Below, piece after piece: positions 60,188 to 64,000 of a stretch of 64,000 nucleotides of DNA. The translations under genes were made by a program, and so were the position numbers. Source of the DNA: Clostridium_AT radicumherbarum (GTDB lineage: Bacteria; Bacillota; Clostridia; Clostridiales; Clostridiaceae); assembly GCF_045310525.1 (NCBI RefSeq), contig NZ_JBJHZY010000002.1:310001-374000 (forward strand). Direction: 5' to 3'. The stretch's first letter is position 1. Each line of letters starts with the position of its first letter. The notes under the pieces are model-generated. The model was given only the letters and a program-made list of their open reading frames with translations. It was not told where the DNA came from and searched no databases.

Positions 60188-62338
60188 TTAATACTTACTG
60201 AAGGCATCTTTAAGAATAAAGTAAGACTGTTTTAACCTTTCATGATATACTGGAGTTTCCCAAGTCTTTAAATTATATAGCTTCATATCTACATTTTCAC
60301 TACTATTATCCCTTTTTACACTAACACCAGCATAAATTCCATCAATTTTAATTGGTGAAATTCCACTTTTATGTAGGTCGTCAATAATCATCTTTGAAGA
60401 AGGATCCATAAAGTTCAGAAGCTGCCATGGTATTCTTACTTCTATTACATTATCCTTTACATAAAAATCAGCAAGTGAATTATAATCTTTGCTGCTAGGA
60501 TTGCCATTACCATAGTTAAGCTTTCCGGTGTCAACCCTCTGAAATGGCACTACTATCTTGTCCTCGGGCAATGTTAAAGGTCTGCTTATGCATAAATACA
60601 TCTGTGTAAAAATACCGCTATCCTTTGTATCATAATTTTTGTCTTCTGGAATCATATTAAGTTTTTTGTTATATAAATAGTAAAAACTATTATAATATGA
60701 GTCAACCATTATTCTTGAATTTTCTTTGCCGTCAATAACTATTGCAAAATCAGCAGCTCTTCCAAAACTTATATTATATTCTTTAAAGCTACTGTTTCCT
60801 TGATTTTGTATAGTATCAATAGGTATTATTACCTTGTCTTTACTGAAATCAAATTTATTAGCCTTTACCATAAAATAGACATAGGCTTCATCTGATTTTA
60901 TATATAGCTCTGCATCTTTACTTTTAGAAATAGGAGTATCATTTTTAAAGTTATCAATATTTCCGTCTATATTGCAAATTGAAGTTTTATTGCCAGGATC
61001 AAAGGCAAGTAAACCAAAATGCTGCTCATTAGTTTCTACATTATCCCAATAAGGTCTTCTATCTGCTAAATCAAAGTCCATAGTATTCCAAGTTTTCTTA
61101 AACCATTCATCTTGCCAAGCAAAAACCATTCCTCCTGCATAACCCTCATCATAAATATCCTTAAGCATTGAGGACTCCATTTCACCTTGTTCAGCTTCAG
61201 TAATATTTCCTTGATTAAATCCGGTATATATATTTTTATGTGCTATTCCTCTACTAGAAGGTACTCCAAATTCTGCCACAAGTACAGGCATACTATGTTC
61301 TTTTCTAAGGTCCCTTAAATAAGCTTTATAGGTGTCTATTTTTCCTTTGTCATCTTTAAAGTTAGCATAATCCTTTTGATAAACTATACCATCAGGATAA
61401 TATGGGTAAATATGATAGGAAGCAAATAACCCTGTTTTAAAGGTATCTTTCTTTTTTATGTGCTCCATATTTACTGATACCTTATCTTCATTTTCATTTG
61501 GTTCATTAGGGTGTTTAAGCATGTCTGTTGTAATCCAATTAGTAAAACTTACAGGCCTTTGCATTTTATATTTCCCTGTTTCATAGTCAATAGCGCTATC
61601 TCCAACTTCACATAATAAGGCTTCAAATGGAGAAGCTCCTTCTGTATATAGATATTTTCCATCAAACTTATTCTTGTCCTTATTTTTCTCATTTGTATTT
61701 ATAACAAAGTCAGGATCCCATTCTATTCCTAATATAAATCCCATTACATAAGGGGATATGTCCTTCTCATATTTTCCGCCAGCATAGCCTGGAACTTTAG
61801 TAATAGTCTTATTGCCATGAATTAAATCTATTATGGTTTTAGTATCTTCAATGAACTTATCTTTAATTTTGGGATCATAACCATTATTTATATTAGCTAT
61901 ATCCTCTTCATTAACCCATATTCCTTGGAACAAATATAGGGGTTTTGGTGAATTTTGGTTAAATTCATACAGTGCATCGTAAAATTCAGGAGTTAGAATG
62001 GTATAAACTCTTATAGCATTAGCATTCATATCGCTAATTTCTTTAAACCATCTTAAATAATCCTCTTTAGTTATTCCAAATTCACCAGGAAAGCTTCCAG
62101 GTTTTCCTGAGCCAATATTCACTCCTTTTATAAACTCCTTATCCCATTTGTTATCTTTATAGCTATAAAAATTCTTTGAATCAACTTTAGATATGTACCT
62201 AATAGACTCACTATCTATAAACATATTATTATTCTTATTTTTGCTGTTATAAAACTTAATACCAACTACAGCAGCGGCAATTATAACTATTATGATTATG
62301 ACTATTATGAAAGTTTTTTTCTTTATCTTCCCATTCAT
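60188..62338 (-). CDS. membrane-anchored TIM-barrel glycosidase-like protein
   Basis: 716 residues. N-terminal anchor (9-27), then a TIM-barrel of the GH-A type (about 65-430): FIKGVNIGSGKPG on strand 1, IRVYTILTPEFYDAL on strand 2, candidate acid/base E206 (ILGIEWDPD) and candidate nucleophile E356 (VLVAEFGVPSSRG), then WQDEW near 405. A beta-rich module follows (450-716). It probably cleaves or trims the polymer made by the GT2 synthase. AAGAGGTGA precedes the ATG. First gene of the locus; no riboswitch is visible upstream. Confidence 0.8.
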   Translation of the reverse strand: MNGKIKKKTFIIVIIIIVIIAAAVVGIKFYNSKNKNNNMFIDSESIRYISKVDSKNFYSYKDNKWDKEFIKGVNIGSGKPGSFPGEFGITKEDYLRWFKEISDMNANAIRVYTILTPEFYDALYEFNQNSPKPLYLFQGIWVNEEDIANINNGYDPKIKDKFIEDTKTIIDLIHGNKTITKVPGYAGGKYEKDISPYVMGFILGIEWDPDFVINTNEKNKDKNKFDGKYLYTEGASPFEALLCEVGDSAIDYETGKYKMQRPVSFTNWITTDMLKHPNEPNENEDKVSVNMEHIKKKDTFKTGLFASYHIYPYYPDGIVYQKDYANFKDDKGKIDTYKAYLRDLRKEHSMPVLVAEFGVPSSRGIAHKNIYTGFNQGNITEAEQGEMESSMLKDIYDEGYAGGMVFAWQDEWFKKTWNTMDFDLADRRPYWDNVETNEQHFGLLAFDPGNKTSICNIDGNIDNFKNDTPISKSKDAELYIKSDEAYVYFMVKANKFDFSKDKVIIPIDTIQNQGNSSFKEYNISFGRAADFAIVIDGKENSRIMVDSYYNSFYYLYNKKLNMIPEDKNYDTKDSGIFTQMYLCISRPLTLPEDKIVVPFQRVDTGKLNYGNGNPSSKDYNSLADFYVKDNVIEVRIPWQLLNFMDPSSKMIIDDLHKSGISPIKIDGIYAGVSVKRDNSSENVDMKLYNLKTWETPVYHERLKQSYFILKDAFSKY

Positions 62339-62518
62339 AAATTCACCTCTTAAATCTTAAACATTATTTTGTTAATACTTTACTTTTTTCATATGCTTTT
62401 ACTATGAATCTTTATATGTTTATTAATTCATTTTATTGATAATGATTATTGTAAAATAATTATATCCTATTTAATAATTTCTCTCAAGTAATATTTTGAA
62501 ATTTCTAAAAAATAAAAA

Positions 62519-62567
62519 AATGGCATTTATATGAGTTGTAATAACTCATATAAATGCCATTTTTTTA
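62519..62567. repeat. hairpin repeat-family member, also a terminator
   Basis: Arms 62519-62537 and 62543-62561 are exact 19-bp complements (AATGGCATTTATATGAGTT), loop GTAAT, then T7. It lies just past the HAD stop codon. On the minus strand it is followed by a T-rich stretch (TTTTTTTATTTTTT), so it terminates the HAD transcript; plus-strand exit is also T-rich. Confidence 0.9.
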
Positions 62568-62570
62568 TTA

Positions 62571-63374
62571 TTAAATCTCATTTATAGCATGGTAAACTGC
62601 ATCTTCATTATTAGTGTAGGAAGATACGTTGTCCCACTCTTTTAATAAACTTATGTCTGAGTTTTTCACAGCAATTCCTATACCTGCATATTTTAACATT
62701 TCGATATCGTTAAAGCTGTTCCCCATTGCTAAGATATTTTCTCTTTTAATATTTAATAGTTCTGCTATCATCTTAAGAGCTTTTCCCTTAGATATTCCTT
62801 TTGGAATTACGTCTAAAGCGAAAGGTGCTGATGTAGTAATAGCAGCATCTACGTCTCTTAGTTCATCATCAATTGCACCATTAATATCTTCATTATAATA
62901 GATGATGATCATATTTACATCTTCTTTAATATTTTCGCTTAACTTTCCAACAACCTTGTAATTAATATTTCTGCTCTTAGAAAAATCAATAGATCTCTTG
63001 TCAGGCTCTTTTATATACAAAACGTCATCAATATAAACCTTAACGTATAAATCTCTTTCTTCTCCGTATCTTATAACCTTCAATGCCTCTTTTAAAGGAA
63101 TTTTATCGGTAAAAACCTCTTTTCCCCCTGGGATAATTATCCTACCTCCGTTATAAGCCACAATAGGTATATCTATATCTAAATCTTCTCTAACTAAATC
63201 GGCAGCTTTATAAGGTCTTCCCGAAACTAAGGCAATTTTTATTCCTCTATTAAATAAATTTTTTAAAGTTTCTTTTGTTCTTTGAGATATATCAAGATGG
63301 TTATTAAGCAATGTACCATCTAGGTCCAAAGCAACTAATTTAACGTTTTTCAAATTACAGCTGTCCTTAGTCAC
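62571..63374 (-). CDS. Cof-type HAD-IIB phosphatase
   Basis: 267 residues. Motif I LVALDLDGTLLNN (D17, D19), motif II ALVSGRP, motif III with a C-terminal lysine segment SKGKALK, motif IV GNSFNDIEML. Sugar-phosphate or flavin phosphatase. GTG start at 63374 after GGAGGGAG. Upstream of, and in line with, the PTS genes, so it might dephosphorylate the imported sugar phosphate. Confidence 0.92.
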   Translation of the reverse strand: MTKDSCNLKNVKLVALDLDGTLLNNHLDISQRTKETLKNLFNRGIKIALVSGRPYKAADLVREDLDIDIPIVAYNGGRIIIPGGKEVFTDKIPLKEALKVIRYGEERDLYVKVYIDDVLYIKEPDKRSIDFSKSRNINYKVVGKLSENIKEDVNMIIIYYNEDINGAIDDELRDVDAAITTSAPFALDVIPKGISKGKALKMIAELLNIKRENILAMGNSFNDIEMLKYAGIGIAVKNSDISLLKEWDNVSSYTNNEDAVYHAINEI

Positions 63375-63404
63375 TTATGCTCCCTCCCCCTGTTGATTAA
63401 AGCA

Positions 63405-63893
63405 TTAGTAGTTTTTGATTGCGTCCGCTAATGAAACAGCTTTTGTATCTGGTACTACTTGGAAAAATACTTCAATACCTTTACTTTGAATATCTTTTAG
63501 TACATCAAAATCAGTTGATTTAACTGCTACATTTGGTATTACAAATTTAGATTCCTTAGTTTTTGCAATTCCGCCAAGGTTCAATTTCTTAATAGGAAGT
63601 CCCTTGTCTATAACATCTTTTACATCAGCAATTGTCTTAAATAAGAGTATTGCCTTATGCTTTTCAAAATTCGTTGTATTCCAGTATTCAACAACTTCAT
63701 CATTACTTAATACCTTTATTGTCATTCCTGAATTTGCAGTTGACATCATATATATATCTTTCATAAATGGATCTTTTGCTGTAGCGTTATCCACAACAAA
63801 TAATGCATTTGTTCCCATTCCCTTTGACCACTTTGTCATTACCTGTCCATGAATAAGTCTGTCATCAATTCTAGCTAATACTACTTCACCCAT
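63405..63893 (-). CDS. PTS mannose/fructose/sorbose family EIIB component
   Basis: 162 residues. Phosphorylated His15 in VVLARIDDRLIHGQVMTKW, the family signature. Takes phosphate from EIIA and passes it to the sugar during transport. Nine bases after the preceding gene stop. The ribosome binding site seems to be GGAAGGATAG inside that gene. Confidence 0.95.
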   Translation of the reverse strand: MGEVVLARIDDRLIHGQVMTKWSKGMGTNALFVVDNATAKDPFMKDIYMMSTANSGMTIKVLSNDEVVEYWNTTNFEKHKAILLFKTIADVKDVIDKGLPIKKLNLGGIAKTKESKFVIPNVAVKSTDFDVLKDIQSKGIEVFFQVVPDTKAVSLADAIKNY

Positions 63894-63902
63894 TAATAAT
63901 CA

Positions 63903-64000
63903 CTATCCTTCCATATTAATCTCAAATTTTTTTATTCCTTCTGTGCCAGAATTAATCATTAAACTCATTAGATCATCTAATTCATTAGATTCTCTGGATT
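63903..64000 (-). CDS. 3' end of an upstream PTS gene, probably EIIA
   Basis: Only 31 C-terminal codons are present, reading SRESNELDDLMSLMINSGTE and GIKKFEINMEG before a TAG stop. Position directly before EIIB of the mannose family suggests EIIA-Man, but the fragment alone is too short to prove it. Confidence 0.5.
   Translation of the reverse strand, partial: SRESNELDDLMSLMINSGTEGIKKFEINMEG

Noticed and set aside
62339..62518. c-di-GMP riboswitch before the polysaccharide locus
   Set aside because: No GEMM-type conserved core is visible; the region is plain AT-rich sequence.
1..64000. Prophage, integrative element, tRNA or transposase genes
   Set aside because: No integrase, transposase, phage structural gene, cloverleaf sequence or target-site duplication was found on either strand.

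Overview
This window is AT-rich, with strong GGAGG ribosome binding sites, TTG/GTG/ATT start codons and intrinsic terminators between transcription units. Gene content points to a strictly or mostly anaerobic, saccharolytic, motile, low-GC Gram-positive of the genus Clostridium or a close relative. The evidence is the clostridial order of the pyr and pur operons, PyrR-, cobalamin- and purine-responsive leaders, a two-domain single-chain PurL, and xyl and gal operons with ROK and LacI regulators. The species cannot be fixed from the sequence. No tRNA, rRNA, CRISPR array, prophage or complete insertion sequence was seen.

Layout. 0-0.9 kb: 5' part of hemC behind a cobalamin riboswitch with tandem terminators. 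1-4.9 kb: single genes (CBS protein, CmpB-like membrane protein, esterase, galM, DUF1003). 5-9.2 kb: xylose operon xylA-xylR-xylB with a consensus-like promoter, a cre-like site and an unexplained 145-nt structured spacer. 9.3-10.9 kb: infC with an ATT start, an unknown protein and a cold-shock protein. 11-16.9 kb: pyrimidine operon pyrBICFKDE with a PyrR attenuator. 17-18.7 kb: carD-recA, with a perfect CcpA cre match in the promoter. 19-30.2 kb: purine operon purLECFMNHD with a purine-riboswitch-like leader and candidate PurR boxes. 30.4-32.6 kb: acetyltransferase, YcxB-type membrane protein and a zinc-ribbon protein. 32.6-37.7 kb: Leloir operon galT-galK-galE with galR and two matching operators. 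38-41.8 kb: creatininase, PAP2 phosphatase, SDR enzyme, small unknown proteins and gene remnants. 41.8-52 kb: two chemoreceptors, a stand-alone S4 paralogue, an orphan citG-type gene, DDAH-type hydrolase, alkyltransferase, lipoprotein, thioredoxin-like protein and an HxlR/oxidoreductase pair. 52-57.5 kb: FtsX-type ABC exporter with TetR regulator and a ferritin-like protein. 57.6-62.3 kb: a three-gene membrane polysaccharide-synthase locus (anchored glycosidase-like protein, HEAT protein, processive family 2 glycosyltransferase) with a hidden 23-aa ORF. 62.5-64 kb: HAD phosphatase and the start of a mannose-family PTS operon.

The pyr and pur operons together supply most of de novo nucleotide synthesis. 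xyl, gal and galM feed pentose and galactose into central metabolism. The least explained features are the polysaccharide locus, the 145-nt xylA-xylR element, a family of hairpin repeats confined to 43-63 kb, and housekeeping genes (infC, rpsD, recA) lying outside their usual operons.
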